This document shows, in pieces, positions 35,627 to 48,473 of a stretch of 64,000 nucleotides of DNA. Source of the DNA: an uncultured Granulosicoccaceae bacterium. Lineage in GTDB: Bacteria; Pseudomonadota; Gammaproteobacteria; Granulosicoccales; Granulosicoccaceae. Under the pieces are notes generated by a model, which was not told the DNA's origin, searched no databases, and worked only from the letters and a program-made list of their open reading frames with translations. Position numbers and translations under genes: made by a program. Positions within the stretch are counted from its first letter, which is position 1, and each line of letters begins with the position of its first letter. The stretch spans positions 310,001 to 374,000 of the forward strand of contig CALAJN010000004.1 of the NCBI GenBank assembly GCA_937922675.1. Reading direction: 5' to 3'.

Positions 35627-36663
35627 CACGACATTTTCTTGTAACCGGCGGTGCTGGTTTTATTGGCTCGCACATGGTCAGACAACTGGTGCGCGCTGGC
35701 CATCAGGTAAGCGTGCTCGACAATCTTGAGCGTGGTAACAGAGATGCCGTGTCAATGGCCTCTGCCGGCGGCCCGGGGTCGTCAACTCTGCACGTGGGTG
35801 ACCTGCACGATCGCGTCGTGCTCGACAAGGTGTTTTCGCAACACATTGATGCCGTCATTCACTTTGCGGCCCTCGCCTACGTGGGTGAGTCAGTCAACAA
35901 CCCAACAAAGTACTACCGCAACAACGTGATGGGTACCTTGTCACTGCTTGAAGCCATGGTCGATCACAAGGTGTCGCGCATGGTCTTCAGCTCAACCTGT
36001 GCTACCTACGGTGAGCCCGAGACCTTGCCCATAACCGAGGATACACCTCAGCATCCAATCAACGCCTATGGCCAGTCCAAGTTGATGGTTGAGAAGATAC
36101 TTGCCGATATGGCTTCGCCACATGCTTTTGACAGCATTGCCCTGCGTTACTTCAACGCCGCCGGATGTACGCCGGACGGCAGTCTCGGTGAGCGCCATGA
36201 GCCAGAGACTCACCTGCTACCACTGATCCTCTTTGAGGCGCTTCGCGTCAAGGCCGGTGGCAACCCTGACAACACGTCGCTGTGCGTTTTCGGCGATGAT
36301 TTTGCAACCCGTGATGGTACTTGTGTGCGTGACTACGTGCATGTTGATGATCTGTGCAGCGCGCACGTGTGTGCACTGGATCATCTGTTTGAGAACCCGG
36401 GGTTGGGTGCGCGTCGCTACAACCTCGGTACCAATCGCGGTGACACGGTGCTCGAGGTCATTGACGCCTGTCGCAAGGTCACCGGGGTGGATATTCGCTA
36501 CCGAACTGATCCAAGACGAGCAGGCGATCCGCCAGAGCTTGTGGCGGATGCCTCTCTTGCCATGCGCGAGCTCGGCTGGACACCGGCCTGGCCGAACGTG
36601 ATCGACAGCATCGAGCACGCATGGGCCTGGTTTCAAGCCAACCCACCCTCTACGACTCCCTGA
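35623..36663 (+). CDS. galE: UDP-glucose 4-epimerase
   Basis: A 346-residue extended SDR that interconverts UDP-glucose and UDP-galactose, supplying UDP-galactose to the polysaccharide. Visible: VTGGAGFIGSHMVRQL NAD motif at the N-terminus, HFAALAYVGESV, SSTCATYGEP with the catalytic Ser/Thr, YGQSK with Tyr and Lys, and LRYFNAAGC. Length is near the family norm. It overlaps the polymerase stop by 4 bp and its own stop overlaps the GH16 start as TGATG, so it is firmly inside the operon. UDP-GlcNAc or other epimerase specificity cannot be ruled out. Confidence 0.93.
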   Translation: MTRHFLVTGGAGFIGSHMVRQLVRAGHQVSVLDNLERGNRDAVSMASAGGPGSSTLHVGDLHDRVVLDKVFSQHIDAVIHFAALAYVGESVNNPTKYYRNNVMGTLSLLEAMVDHKVSRMVFSSTCATYGEPETLPITEDTPQHPINAYGQSKLMVEKILADMASPHAFDSIALRYFNAAGCTPDGSLGERHEPETHLLPLILFEALRVKAGGNPDNTSLCVFGDDFATRDGTCVRDYVHVDDLCSAHVCALDHLFENPGLGARRYNLGTNRGDTVLEVIDACRKVTGVDIRYRTDPRRAGDPPELVADASLAMRELGWTPAWPNVIDSIEHAWAWFQANPPSTTP

Positions 36664-37523
36664 TGAAAAACGCTCTGCTAGCCGCAACCGCCATGGCCAG
36701 TGCCTGCTGGGCCGTCACAGCCTCAGCTGAACGTGATCCGCGTGCGCCTCTGGAGGATGCCTGTTGGCAGCAGAGTTTCGTGGAGAACTTCGACACACTG
36801 GATCTGATCTCGCCTGACAATCCCGACGGTCAATGGAAGCCGGCCTACATCTGGGGTGCGGATATCATTATCAATCAGGAGTTGCAGTACTACGTGGACC
36901 CTGCTCGCGTGGGCGGTGAGTACTCGCCGTTCAGCATCAGTGAGGGTGTCTTGAGTATTGAGGCCAAACCGACACCGCCGGCCCTGCGTGACGCTGTGGC
37001 GGGACAAGCCTATGTCTCCGGCGTACTGACAACCGAGGACGGCTTTTCTCAGCAGTACGGGCGCTTTGAGGCGATCCTCAAGCCCCCTGCTGGTCAAGGG
37101 CTCTGGTCTGCCTTCTGGTTGCTACCGAGTTTCGAGCAGTGGCCGCAAGGGGTTGCCGTGCTCCCCGAAATTGATGTCATGGAGCACATAGGGCACACCC
37201 CCAACACCGTGCACACCACGCTGCACACCAACCAGAACGGTCCGCTTGAATCCTTCCCCTATGATCACACCGTGCGCGAGGACTTGACACGCGACTTTCA
37301 TCGCTACAGCGTTGTATGGACGCCTGAGGCTGTGCATTGGTATCTGGATCGTAGCCACCTGGTGTCGCACCCCACCCCCAGAGACTTCACTCGCCCCGTC
37401 CATTTTCTGCTGAATCTTGCGGTTGGCGGCACCTGGCCGGGCGCACCGGATGCAACGACAGACTTTCCGGCTCGTTTTCAGATTGACCAGGTCACCGCCT
37501 GGACGCCGCGCCCCTCCTGCTGA
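36663..37523 (+). CDS. Secreted family 16 glycoside hydrolase
   Basis: A 286-residue exported enzyme with a signal peptide ending near VTASA-ERD. The catalytic GH16 signature is complete: PEIDVMEHIG with Glu169 as nucleophile, Asp171 and Glu174 as acid/base. LWSAFWLLP before it and HRYSVVWTPEAVHWYLD after it are typical of the fold. GH16 members cut beta-1,3/1,4-glucans, galactans and related chains. Being the last gene of the operon, it is probably a dedicated exopolysaccharide-processing lyase-like hydrolase that trims or releases the polymer. It is translationally coupled to galE. Specificity is unknown. Confidence 0.92.
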   Translation: MKNALLAATAMASACWAVTASAERDPRAPLEDACWQQSFVENFDTLDLISPDNPDGQWKPAYIWGADIIINQELQYYVDPARVGGEYSPFSISEGVLSIEAKPTPPALRDAVAGQAYVSGVLTTEDGFSQQYGRFEAILKPPAGQGLWSAFWLLPSFEQWPQGVAVLPEIDVMEHIGHTPNTVHTTLHTNQNGPLESFPYDHTVREDLTRDFHRYSVVWTPEAVHWYLDRSHLVSHPTPRDFTRPVHFLLNLAVGGTWPGAPDATTDFPARFQIDQVTAWTPRPSC

Positions 37524-37585
37524 GTCTTTGGGAAAGGGGTGAGTGAGTGAGAGTGTGCTCGGCCCTCTACTTACTTGAGTTGCCA

Positions 37586-37609
37586 GCGTCGCTACTGGGC
37601 GTCGCTACT
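37586..37609. repeat. Tandem 13-bp-period repeat GCGTCGCTACT
   Basis: GCGTCGCTACT occurs at 37586-37596 and 37599-37609. The stop codon of the LtaS-like membrane gene lies within one copy. Because the period is 13, the duplication changes frame and sets the present stop; without it another stop follows four codons further on. Confidence 0.85.
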
Positions 37610-38344
37610 CACGTCGTCCGTGGTCATCAGCTGCGCCGTCACACCTTCACCCACGGTGGATAGCAGCTTGAAGCCGCTGTTCATTGTCAGCTCGTTAACG
37701 ATCTGGTTGCTGGACACGTCGAGGTCACCCGTCGAGAGAGGGTTCTTGCCGATGATCGGGCCTGACCAGAAGGCAAACACACAAGCGGCTCCACCGAGCA
37801 CCATCAGTAACACGCCACTCCCCTTGCTGACAGGGAAGCGCAGCAGGCGGTTGGTCTCAAGCCGTTGCCAGAAGGCGACAATCACAAGCAGGCACAGCAG
37901 GCCACCGAGCACTGCCGGGATCGGGTACTCCTTTGGCAAGGCGAGCATCGTCTCAAGCGATGCGGGCACGCTGCCCCACTCGGCAATACCTGGGCGTATT
38001 CCGGCGGTGTCCATGAAATATGGCGTCACGAACTCAACGAGCAACACGAACAGCATCGCCAGGATCAGCCAGACAACAGTCAGCGCACGTGCCAGACCGT
38101 GTGTCAGTGTGAACATCGACAATCCCGTGAAGATGACCATGGGCACAAACAGCAGTGCACCGAGCAGGGCGAGATCAAAGCGCAAGCCGTTGACAAACAC
38201 ACTGATCAAGGCGCCTGATTCAGCGACGGCAGAAAAATTCCACAGCGCGTAGATAGCGCGCAACATGGTCAGCAAAAAGAGGACCGTGAACGCGAAGAGC
38301 GCGTAGCGTTGCAGCAGGTGCGTCGATGGCAGTGTTGAGCTCAT
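37592..38344 (-). CDS. LtaS-like membrane domain without its sulfatase domain
   Basis: A 250-residue integral membrane protein with about five helices. The N-terminal segment, including GLRFDLALLGALLFVP, resembles the membrane domain of lipoteichoic-acid-synthase-like (sulfatase family) proteins of Gram-negatives. The NQIVNELTMNSGFKLL near the end resembles the linker that leads into their periplasmic phosphoglycerol transferase domain. The sequence stops there, at a small tandem duplication, and the convergent GH16 gene occupies the space where a catalytic domain would be. It may be a truncated remnant or a stand-alone membrane protein. It lies 27 bp after glgX on the same strand. Confidence 0.65.
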   Translation of the reverse strand: MSSTLPSTHLLQRYALFAFTVLFLLTMLRAIYALWNFSAVAESGALISVFVNGLRFDLALLGALLFVPMVIFTGLSMFTLTHGLARALTVVWLILAMLFVLLVEFVTPYFMDTAGIRPGIAEWGSVPASLETMLALPKEYPIPAVLGGLLCLLVIVAFWQRLETNRLLRFPVSKGSGVLLMVLGGAACVFAFWSGPIIGKNPLSTGDLDVSSNQIVNELTMNSGFKLLSTVGEGVTAQLMTTDDVSSDAQ

Positions 38345-38371
38345 CCCAGAATCCCTGAATCCCTAAAGCCC

Positions 38372-40515
<2,144 letters not shown>

Positions 40516-40516
<1 letters not shown>

Positions 40517-43119
40517 CAAACCGCTTTGCGTGTCTGGGTTGCTTGCCCGAGAACCAATGGCTCCAGTCGCCAGATGTCGCGGTTGTAGTCGTGCATCGTG
40601 CGGTCCGTGGAGAAGCGTCCGCTGAAGGCGGTGTTGAGGATACTCATGCGCGTCCAATTGTCCTGGTCTTTCCAGGCGGTATTGACCTGCGCCTGAGCGT
40701 CAAGGTAGGCAGGCAGATCGGCAATCGTCATCCAAGGATCAGATTCAGAGCGAATCGCAGCGATAGCCTCGCGCACCGCTGTCACGCCGTCCGGATCATC
40801 GACAGGATCAAACACTCCTGAATCAAAGGCCTCCAGCACGCGAGCCACGCGCTGGTCGGATGCGATGATCGTTGCAGGATCATAGTGGGCACGCAGGGAT
40901 TCAACGCCGGCAACATCCAGACCGAAGCGGAAGAAATTATCCGCACCTACGGCTTCGAGTATTTCCACATTGGCGCCATCCAGTGTGCCAATGGTCACCG
41001 CACCGTTCATCATGAACTTCATGTTGCCGGTCCCGGAGGCTTCCTTTCCAGCAGTGGAGATCTGTTCGGAGAGATCGGTGCCTGGGCAGATGATCTCCAT
41101 GGCCGACACGTTGTAGTCGGGAAGAAAGACAAATTTCAGGGTGTCAGCGGTTGCTGCATCAGCGTTGACCACATCGGCCACAGCGTTGGCGAGGCGGATG
41201 ATGGCCTTGGCCATTCGGTAGCCCGGTGCAGCCTTGCCAGCGATGATGACGCAACGTGGCACCGCGGGAGTCGCCGAGGCCGCATGCAGTTGCCCCCCGC
41301 CCTGCTCCAGCCAACTGTGAACAACATGCAGAATACAAAGCAATTGCCGCTTGTACTCATGTATGCGCTTGACCTGTACGTCCATGAGCATGTCGGCGCT
41401 TGTTTGTACACCGGTACGATCAAGTACAAATTGCGCAAGTTCCTGTCGATTGACGCGGCGAACTTCCTGCCAGCGTGCGCGAAACGCAGCATCGTCGGCA
41501 CGTGGCGCGAGGTGCTCAAGCTTTGCCATGTCCTGTACCCAGTCTGCACCGACGGTCTCATCTACAAGAGCGGCAAGCGTCGGGTTGCAGTGCGCCAGCC
41601 AACGTCGTTGTGTCACGCCGTTGGTCTTGTTGTTGAAGCGCTCGGGCCAGAGCTCGGCAAAATCGCGAAAGAGCCCGGTACGCAAAAGCTCCGAGTGCAA
41701 TGCGGCCACCCCGTTGATCGAGTAGCTACCGACAATCGCAAGGTGCGCCATCCGCAACATGGGCTCATGGCTGTCGTCGACGATCGACATCGCGCGTCGA
41801 CGCTGCTCATCGCCGGGCCAGCGCGCATCCACCTCGGCCAGAAATCGTCGATTGATTTCGTGGCAGATCTCTATCGGACGTGGCAACAGTCGCTCGATCA
41901 TCTCCAGAGGCCATCTCTCAAGGGCCTCGGGTAGCAGTGTGTGATTGGTATACGCCATGGTGCGGCGCGTGATGGCCCAGGCCGCATCCCACTCCAGGGT
42001 GTGCTCATCCATCAGCAGCCGCATCAATTCTGCGACGGCCAGACTCGGGTGAGTGTCGTTGAGCTGAAAACAATGTGCGTCAGCGAAACCGGTCAGATCA
42101 GCGTTGGCTGCCAACCAGCTCGCCAAGGCATCTTGCAGGCTCGCAGACACCAGGAAGTATTGCTGGCGCAGTCTCAGAATCTTGCCGTTTTCGCTCGCAT
42201 CGTTTGGATAGAGCACCATCGTGATGTTCTCGGCAACGGTTTTTGCTGCCACCGCTTCGGCGTAGCCACCGGCGTTGAACTGCCCGAGATCGAAGGATTG
42301 CACAGCATGGGCTGACCAGAGCCGCAGTGTGTTGACTACCCCGTTGTTGGTGCCGGGAATCGGGACATCGCATGGCACTGCCTCGACATCCTCGGTACCC
42401 ACCCAGCGCCGGTGCTCGCGGCCATCGCCATTCGAGTCCTCGTCAAGCACTTCAATATGTCCGCCGAACTTTACCGTGCGACTCAACTCGGGGCGTTCCA
42501 CCTCCCAGGGGTGTCCATGGGCGAGCCAATCATCCGGGCGCTCTATCTGATGCCCCTTGTCCATGCTCTGGCGAAACATCCCGTAGCGGTAGCGCAATCC
42601 GTAGCCCGTCACAGGCAAGGCAAGTGCTGCACAGCTATCGAGAAAACAGGCCGCCAATCGTCCCAGCCCGCCATTGCCCAGACCGGCATCGGGCTCCAGC
42701 TCCTCGATGTCGGCAAGGTTCAGACCGAGTGTGTCGAGTGCTTGTTGCACTGCATCGTGCAACCCCAGGTTGAGCAAGGCATTGCCGAGTGCCCTGCCCA
42801 TCAGAAATTCCAGTGAGAGATAACAGGTGCGGCGTGTTGTTCCGTTGACGGTCGCTTGCCGCGTCCTTCGCCAATCGTCCATCAATCGCTCTCGCACCGC
42901 AAGAGCGACTGCGGTGTACAGGGCCTCGGCATCGGCTACCGCAAGATCCCGCCCCAGCGTGCCCGAGAAATGCGCCACGATTGAGGTGGCAAAGGCGTCT
43001 GCGCTGCGTTGAGCCGTGATTGTAGCGGTGTACCAATCATCGGTACCGTTTGCAAACAACGAGGCGGCCGGCACGGGCGACGCTAGGCTCGCGTCGTTAC
43101 TTTCAGTAGCTGAATTCAT
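40516..43119 (-). CDS. glgP: Glycogen phosphorylase
   Basis: An 867-residue GT35 enzyme releasing glucose-1-phosphate from glycogen chain ends. The PLP lysine is in ASGTGNMKFMMNG; ELEPDAGLGNGGLGRLAACFLDS near residue 110, DTHPSLAVAELMR and the VQVKRIHEYKRQLL segment are conserved. Length is somewhat greater than the roughly 815 residues of E. coli GlgP because of an N-terminal extension of variable sequence. ATG 43119 is chosen; the upstream frame to 43266 runs into the divergent promoter region and shows no conserved sequence. No clear ribosome-binding site precedes it. Confidence 0.95.
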
Positions 43120-43274
43120 CAAAAGGTTATAGCTGACGGCGCGCTGACGCGACGTGCGAGTAACGAGACAGAAGTGGATCAAAGCAAGCTCCACGCCACA
43201 TACCGCCAAATTTCGGCTATGCGTCGCGGTGTTATCTAGGTAGGCTACTCCCACCACATTTGACAAAAATTCGC
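43120..43274. promoter_or_regulatory. Divergent promoter region glgP / glgC
   Basis: This 155 bp separates glycogen breakdown (glgP-glgX) from glycogen synthesis (glgC-glgA-glgB) and must carry both promoters. I cannot assign specific elements; a TTGACA at 43260 lies too close to the glgC start to be its -35 box. Confidence 0.5.
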
Positions 43275-44549
43275 ATGAGCCGTGACGATCCGAGAAGAAT
43301 CGAGCGACTGACCAAGGAGACGCTCGCCCTGATACTCGCAGGTGGCCAAGGCAGCCGCCTGCACGACCTGACCATCTGGCGCGCCAAACCCGCCGTGCCT
43401 TTTGGTGGCAAGTTTCGCATCATCGACTTTGCGCTATCCAACTGCATCAATTCGAACATTCGCCGCATCGGTGTGGCAACACAGTACAAATCACATTCAC
43501 TGGTGCGTCATCTGGTGCGCGGCTGGGGGGGCTTCAAGGCCGAGTTCAACGAGTTTGTTGAAGTGCTGCCTGCCTCCATGCGCATGGACGACAACAGCTG
43601 GTACAAGGGTACAGCGGATGCGGTGTACCAGAACCTTGACATCATTCGTACGCATAAACCGGAGTTTGTCCTCATCCTCGGTGGCGATCACATCTACAAG
43701 ATGGACTACGGCCCATTGATCGCGCAGCACGATATGACCGGCGCGGCCGTCACCGTCTGCTGCATCGAATGTGATGCCGCCGAGGCTGCCGGGGCTTTCG
43801 GTGTATTGAAGATCGACGAGAAAGGCAAGGTCCTGGAGTTTCAGGAAAAGCCTGCTGTCCCTGCCGAGATTCCGGGAAAGCCTGGCCGTGTGCTTGCCTC
43901 AATGGGCAATTACGTTTTCAACCGTGAAACACTGTTCACTGAGCTCATCATCGATGCTGACGATAAATCGAGCGAGCACGACTTTGGCAAGAACATTCTG
44001 CCGAGAATGGTGGCTGAGCAGGAGGTGTATGCGTTTCGCCTCGGTGATGATCAACCTTCCGGACACGCCTACTGGCGTGATGTCGGCACGGTCGATGCGT
44101 ATTGGGGGGCCAACATGGAGCTGGTGGATTTCACACCGGAGCTCGATCTCTGGGACAGGACCTGGCCCATCTACACACACCAGATGCAATTGGCCTCTGC
44201 CAAGTTCGTACACGATGAAGACGGCCGTCGCGGGATGGCACTGAACTGCCTGATCTCCGGCGGTTGTATTGTGTCGGGCGCAGAAGTCAGCCAGTCATTG
44301 CTGTTCTCCAACGTGCACGTACGCTCCTATTCCGAGATCTTCAAGTCAGTGCTGCTTCCCAACGTCAAGGTCGGTAGAAACGTGAAGATTCGCAAGGCGA
44401 TCATCGACAGCGGCACCATTGTCGAGGACGGCACGGAGATCGGCATCAATCCAAAGGATGACAAGGCACGCGGCTTTCACGTGTCGCCCGGTGGTATCAC
44501 TCTGGTTACCCCCAATCACTTCCAGCAGAAGATTCATCGCGTGCGCTGA
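43275..44549 (+). CDS. glgC: Glucose-1-phosphate adenylyltransferase
   Basis: A 424-residue ADP-glucose pyrophosphorylase catalysing the first committed, allosterically controlled step of glycogen synthesis. It aligns along its length with E. coli GlgC: LALILAGGQGSRLHDLT, RAKPAVPFGGKFRIIDFALS, WYKGTADAV, ILGGDHIYKMDY, VLEFQEKP, ASMGNYVF and YWRDVGT, then the left-handed beta-helix C-terminal domain. ATG 43275 is preferred; a TTG at 43260 would add five residues. Its stop overlaps the glgA start as TGATG. It opens the synthesis operon. Confidence 0.96.
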   Translation: MSRDDPRRIERLTKETLALILAGGQGSRLHDLTIWRAKPAVPFGGKFRIIDFALSNCINSNIRRIGVATQYKSHSLVRHLVRGWGGFKAEFNEFVEVLPASMRMDDNSWYKGTADAVYQNLDIIRTHKPEFVLILGGDHIYKMDYGPLIAQHDMTGAAVTVCCIECDAAEAAGAFGVLKIDEKGKVLEFQEKPAVPAEIPGKPGRVLASMGNYVFNRETLFTELIIDADDKSSEHDFGKNILPRMVAEQEVYAFRLGDDQPSGHAYWRDVGTVDAYWGANMELVDFTPELDLWDRTWPIYTHQMQLASAKFVHDEDGRRGMALNCLISGGCIVSGAEVSQSLLFSNVHVRSYSEIFKSVLLPNVKVGRNVKIRKAIIDSGTIVEDGTEIGINPKDDKARGFHVSPGGITLVTPNHFQQKIHRVR

Positions 44550-46186
44550 TGTTGGTTGAAGAAGGCGGCCAAGGTCGCAACGCTCTGGAAGTCCTCTTCG
44601 TAGCGGCTGAAAATGATGCTCTGCCGAGCGCCAAAGTGGGCGGCATAGGTGATGTCATACGGGACCTGCCGCCCGCCATGGCACGAACCGGAGCCGTGGT
44701 CACTGTGGTTCTGCCGAGCTACGGGTTTCTGCAGAATCTTGCGAGCGCGGTGCACGTAGCCACGGTGTCGGTGCGCTTCAGGCAGTCTCGCCAGCCCGTC
44801 GAGATCCTGGATCTTCCGGGTACCTATGGTTCAGATGCTGTTCGCATGCGTGTGCTGCACAGCCCGGATTTTGCTCCCTGTGGCGAGCGACGAGTGTACT
44901 GTGATGATCCTGACGATTCACCCTTTGCCACCGATGCCAGCAAGTACGCGCTGTTTGGTGCCGCGGTGCTTGAGGCGGCGCTTGCAGGCCATCTGGGCGG
45001 TGCAGAACTGCTGCACCTGCACGACTGGCATGCCTCTTTTGTAGCGGTTCTTGCACAACTCGATCCTGCCTTCAGCGCTCTGGCCTCGCGGCGCCGGGTC
45101 TTCAGTATTCATAATCTGGCGCTGCAAGGGGTGCGACCCTTTGCAGACCACCCTTCATCCTTGTCGGCCTGGTACCCGTGGCTTGAGTACACCCCCCAGG
45201 CCCTGGCGGACCCGCGCTGGACTGACTGCATCAACCCGATGGCGGCCGGCATCAGGCTTTGCGATGCTGTGCATACCGTGTCACCGACCTATGCCTGTGA
45301 AGTGGTGCAAGCCAATCAGCCCGAGCGCGGCTTTCACGGCGGCGAAGGTCTGGAACAGGATCTGCGGCAGAAGGCTGCGGATGGTCGATTGCTTGGCATA
45401 CTCAACGGTATCGACTATCCGAGCAGCCCGCTCGCGACCGCCGAGCCTGTTTCCACGCTCAGCTCGGACGTTGTCTGGAATGAGTGGATGTTGGCGGTAG
45501 CACGAGCGCTCGAGAGCAGTATCAGCATCGACACTCATGTGCGCTCTGTTGATTGGTTGGCCCATCAGCGTGCACTCGACTGGAGCCGCTGCGCTCGTCC
45601 GGCGCATGTATTGACCAGTGTCGGCAGGCTGGTCAATCAGAAGGCTGCAATACTGGCGGCCGAGCTCGACGATGGCAAATCGGTTCTCGAGCATCTGTTG
45701 GCGCGTTTTGCAGACGATATCGCGCTGGTGTTCATCGGCACCGGCGACACCACCCTGGAGCGCCTGTGCCGAGGTCTTGCAGGGCGTTATGCAAACTTTC
45801 TGTTTATCAATCGCTACAACGCTCAACTGGCAGACACCGCCTATGAATCGGGCGATCTGTTCCTGATGCCGAGTTCCTTCGAGCCCTGTGGTATCAGTCA
45901 GATGATGGCAATGCAACATGGGCAGCCTTGTCTTGTGCATGCGGTGGGTGGACTGGTGGACACGGTCGTCGATGGTGTTGATGGGTTTCATTTCAAGGGA
46001 GACTCACTCGTTGCTCAAGGCATGGCACTTCTGGAACGTCTGGACGAGGTTCTGATACAACGCAGCTCTGACCCCGCTGCCTGGCGAGTGCTGTGCGAGA
46101 GTGCCGCCGCACGTCGATTTGATTGGGACTCCGCGGCAATCCGCTACCGGCGCGAGCTCTACACACTGAACAGGGAGAATTCGTGA
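44549..46186 (+). CDS. glgA: Glycogen synthase (ADP-glucose type)
   Basis: A 545-residue GT5 glucosyltransferase extending alpha-1,4-glucan from ADP-glucose. The N-terminal [13 protein letters not shown] is the ADP-glucose-binding KxGG motif; [10 protein letters not shown] and SIHNLALQG follow; the C-terminal half has [26 protein letters not shown] with the catalytic Glu, and [11 protein letters not shown]. It is longer than E. coli GlgA (477 residues), mainly in the middle. It is coupled to glgC before it by TGATG and overlaps the glgB GTG start at its 3' end. Confidence 0.93.
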   Translation: MLVEEGGQGRNALEVLFVAAENDALPSAKVGGIGDVIRDLPPAMARTGAVVTVVLPSYGFLQNLASAVHVATVSVRFRQSRQPVEILDLPGTYGSDAVRMRVLHSPDFAPCGERRVYCDDPDDSPFATDASKYALFGAAVLEAALAGHLGGAELLHLHDWHASFVAVLAQLDPAFSALASRRRVFSIHNLALQGVRPFADHPSSLSAWYPWLEYTPQALADPRWTDCINPMAAGIRLCDAVHTVSPTYACEVVQANQPERGFHGGEGLEQDLRQKAADGRLLGILNGIDYPSSPLATAEPVSTLSSDVVWNEWMLAVARALESSISIDTHVRSVDWLAHQRALDWSRCARPAHVLTSVGRLVNQKAAILAAELDDGKSVLEHLLARFADDIALVFIGTGDTTLERLCRGLAGRYANFLFINRYNAQLADTAYESGDLFLMPSSFEPCGISQMMAMQHGQPCLVHAVGGLVDTVVDGVDGFHFKGDSLVAQGMALLERLDEVLIQRSSDPAAWRVLCESAAARRFDWDSAAIRYRRELYTLNRENS

Positions 46187-48408
46187 ACGCCAAAGCTCAA
46201 GCCAAGGGTCGATCAAGCGCCCAGCACTTACTGGACCCGGCGCTGTGCGATGACATCGGTGCGGGCCGCTGCAACCAGCCGTTCTCGGTTCTCGGTCAAC
46301 ATGCTGACGAGCCGGCAGGCGCAAGCATTGTGCGCACGTTTCAACCTCAAGCGCGTGCAGTCACCATCATCACCGAAGACCATCGCGAGGTGGCCATGGA
46401 GCGCGTGGGTGACAAGGGCGTCTTTGCCGCCCGCTGTGAACCTGCAGCAGGACGTTATCGCCTCAAGCTGGACTGGCATGATCCCAACCGAGCGAGCAGC
46501 GAGTGTGTTGATCCCTACTCTCTCTCAAGTCCGGTCGGTGAGCTTGATCGACACTTGTTCAACGAGGGCACGCATCAAGATCTTTACAAGCTGCTTGGCT
46601 CGCGGCCACTGACACACGATGGTGTGCGCGGCACAAGCTTTGCGGTCTGGGCGCCTAATGCTCGGCGCGTCAGTGTGGTGGGTCCGTTCAACAACTGGGA
46701 CGGGCGCTGTCACGTCATGCGCTCACATCCGGGTAGCGGCATCTGGGATCTGTTCCTGCCAGATGTTGACAACGGCGGGTTGTACAAATACGAGATTGTC
46801 GGGCCTGAGGGCAATGTACTGCCGCTGAAAAACGATCCCTTTGCGCACTATTTCGAACAAGCGCCTGGCAATGCCTCGATCGTGTTCCAAAGCCGCTTTG
46901 AATGGCAGGATCAGGACTGGATGCGTGACTCCCGCACCGGCGACCCGCGTAACAAGCCGATCTCCATTTACGAAGTACATCCGGGCTCCTGGCGACGCAA
47001 GGACGGCACGCAGGTCCTGTCCTGGATTGAGCTCGCCGACCAGCTCCTGCCCTACTCGCTCGACAACGGATTCACCCATATCGAGCTGATGCCGGTCACC
47101 GAACATCCGTTTGATGGTTCGTGGGGCTATCAGCCCGTTGGTCTGTTTGCGCCCACATCCCGCTTTGGCAGCCCGGATGACTTTCGCCACTTCGTTGATC
47201 GCTGCCACCGAGCCGGTATCGGGGTGATCATCGACTGGGTGCCCGCGCACTTCCCGACCGACGATCATGGCCTTGGTCAGTTTGATGGCACGCATCTGTA
47301 CGAGCACGCTGATCCACGCCAGGGTTTTCATCAAGACTGGAATACGCTGATCTTCAACTACGGTCGGCGCGAGGTGGTCAACTACCTGCTCTCCAACGCC
47401 GTGTACTGGATTCGTGAGTTTCATCTGGATGGCCTGCGAGTGGATGCGGTGGCCTCGATGCTCTACCTCGACTACTCACGTGAGGAAGGGCAATGGATAC
47501 CCAACCATGAGGGTGGGCGCGAGAACCTTGAGGCCATGGCATTTCTCAAGCGCATGAACGAACTGGTGCATGCCGAGGGCGGGCTCACCTTCGCCGAGGA
47601 ATCAACATCCTTTCCCAAGGTCAGCAGACCAACCTATGACGGGGGGCTCGGCTTTACCTTCAAATGGAACATGGGCTGGATGCATGACACGCTCGAGTAC
47701 ATGCAGAAGGACCCGGCCTTCAGGCGTTATCACCACGACAGTCTGACCTTTGGTCTGCTGTACGCCTTCACCGAGAATTTTGTGCTGCCACTGAGCCATG
47801 ATGAAGTCGTACATGGCAAGGGCTCGATGATCCAGAAGATGCCGGGCGATGACTGGCAGAAGTTTGCCAATCTGCGCGCGCTCTACGGAATGATGTGGAC
47901 CTACCCAGGCAAGAAGCTCAATTTCATGGGCAGCGAGTTTGCTCAATGGCAAGAGTGGCAGCATGATCAGTCGCTGGATTGGCACCTGCTCGACCATGCG
48001 CCCCACCAGGGCATGCTGACGCTGGTAAAGGAGCTCAATGCGCTCTACACGTCTCGCGATTCACTGCATCGTTACGATTGCGATGGGCGCGGCTTCGAGT
48101 GGATCGATTGCACCGATGCAGACCAGAGCGTCATTGCCTGGTATCGACGAGCCGATGATGCACCTCCAACAATCACGGTAATGAACCTGACACCGGTCAT
48201 TCGCAACGACTATCGGCTCGGGGTGGATCACGCCGGCGGGTATCGTGAATTACTCAACACCGATGACACGCGGTTCGGAGGGAGTGGTCAACAAAATGAC
48301 GATCGCAGGCTGCAGGCTCAAGAGATTGCAGCGCATGGCCGCGCCGCATCGCTGTCGTTGATGTTGCCTCCACTGTGCGCATTGGTCATTGCACCTGCAT
48401 TGGATTGA
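46183..48408 (+). CDS. glgB: 1,4-alpha-glucan branching enzyme
   Basis: A 741-residue GH13 enzyme that cuts alpha-1,4 chains and rejoins them as alpha-1,6 branches. In order: an N-terminal GlgB-specific domain, CBM48 ([25 protein letters not shown]), then the barrel with [19 protein letters not shown] (nucleophile Asp), FAEEST (acid/base Glu) and [10 protein letters not shown] (Asp). The start is GTG 46183: GGGAG lies about 6 bp before it and it overlaps the glgA stop as GTGA. The C-terminus ends in a beta domain of normal length. It completes glgCAB. Confidence 0.95.
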   Translation: MNAKAQAKGRSSAQHLLDPALCDDIGAGRCNQPFSVLGQHADEPAGASIVRTFQPQARAVTIITEDHREVAMERVGDKGVFAARCEPAAGRYRLKLDWHDPNRASSECVDPYSLSSPVGELDRHLFNEGTHQDLYKLLGSRPLTHDGVRGTSFAVWAPNARRVSVVGPFNNWDGRCHVMRSHPGSGIWDLFLPDVDNGGLYKYEIVGPEGNVLPLKNDPFAHYFEQAPGNASIVFQSRFEWQDQDWMRDSRTGDPRNKPISIYEVHPGSWRRKDGTQVLSWIELADQLLPYSLDNGFTHIELMPVTEHPFDGSWGYQPVGLFAPTSRFGSPDDFRHFVDRCHRAGIGVIIDWVPAHFPTDDHGLGQFDGTHLYEHADPRQGFHQDWNTLIFNYGRREVVNYLLSNAVYWIREFHLDGLRVDAVASMLYLDYSREEGQWIPNHEGGRENLEAMAFLKRMNELVHAEGGLTFAEESTSFPKVSRPTYDGGLGFTFKWNMGWMHDTLEYMQKDPAFRRYHHDSLTFGLLYAFTENFVLPLSHDEVVHGKGSMIQKMPGDDWQKFANLRALYGMMWTYPGKKLNFMGSEFAQWQEWQHDQSLDWHLLDHAPHQGMLTLVKELNALYTSRDSLHRYDCDGRGFEWIDCTDADQSVIAWYRRADDAPPTITVMNLTPVIRNDYRLGVDHAGGYRELLNTDDTRFGGSGQQNDDRRLQAQEIAAHGRAASLSLMLPPLCALVIAPALD

Positions 48409-48473
48409 GCTTGCGCTCCACCGGGGCTGCGCCTGCGATACACTTCCTGTGTTAACGGTTGCGTGTAACCCCA

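Noticed and set aside
43260-43265. TTGACA resembling a -35 promoter box
   Set aside because: It lies 15 bp before the glgC ATG and at a possible TTG start, with no -10 box at a usable distance upstream of the gene.
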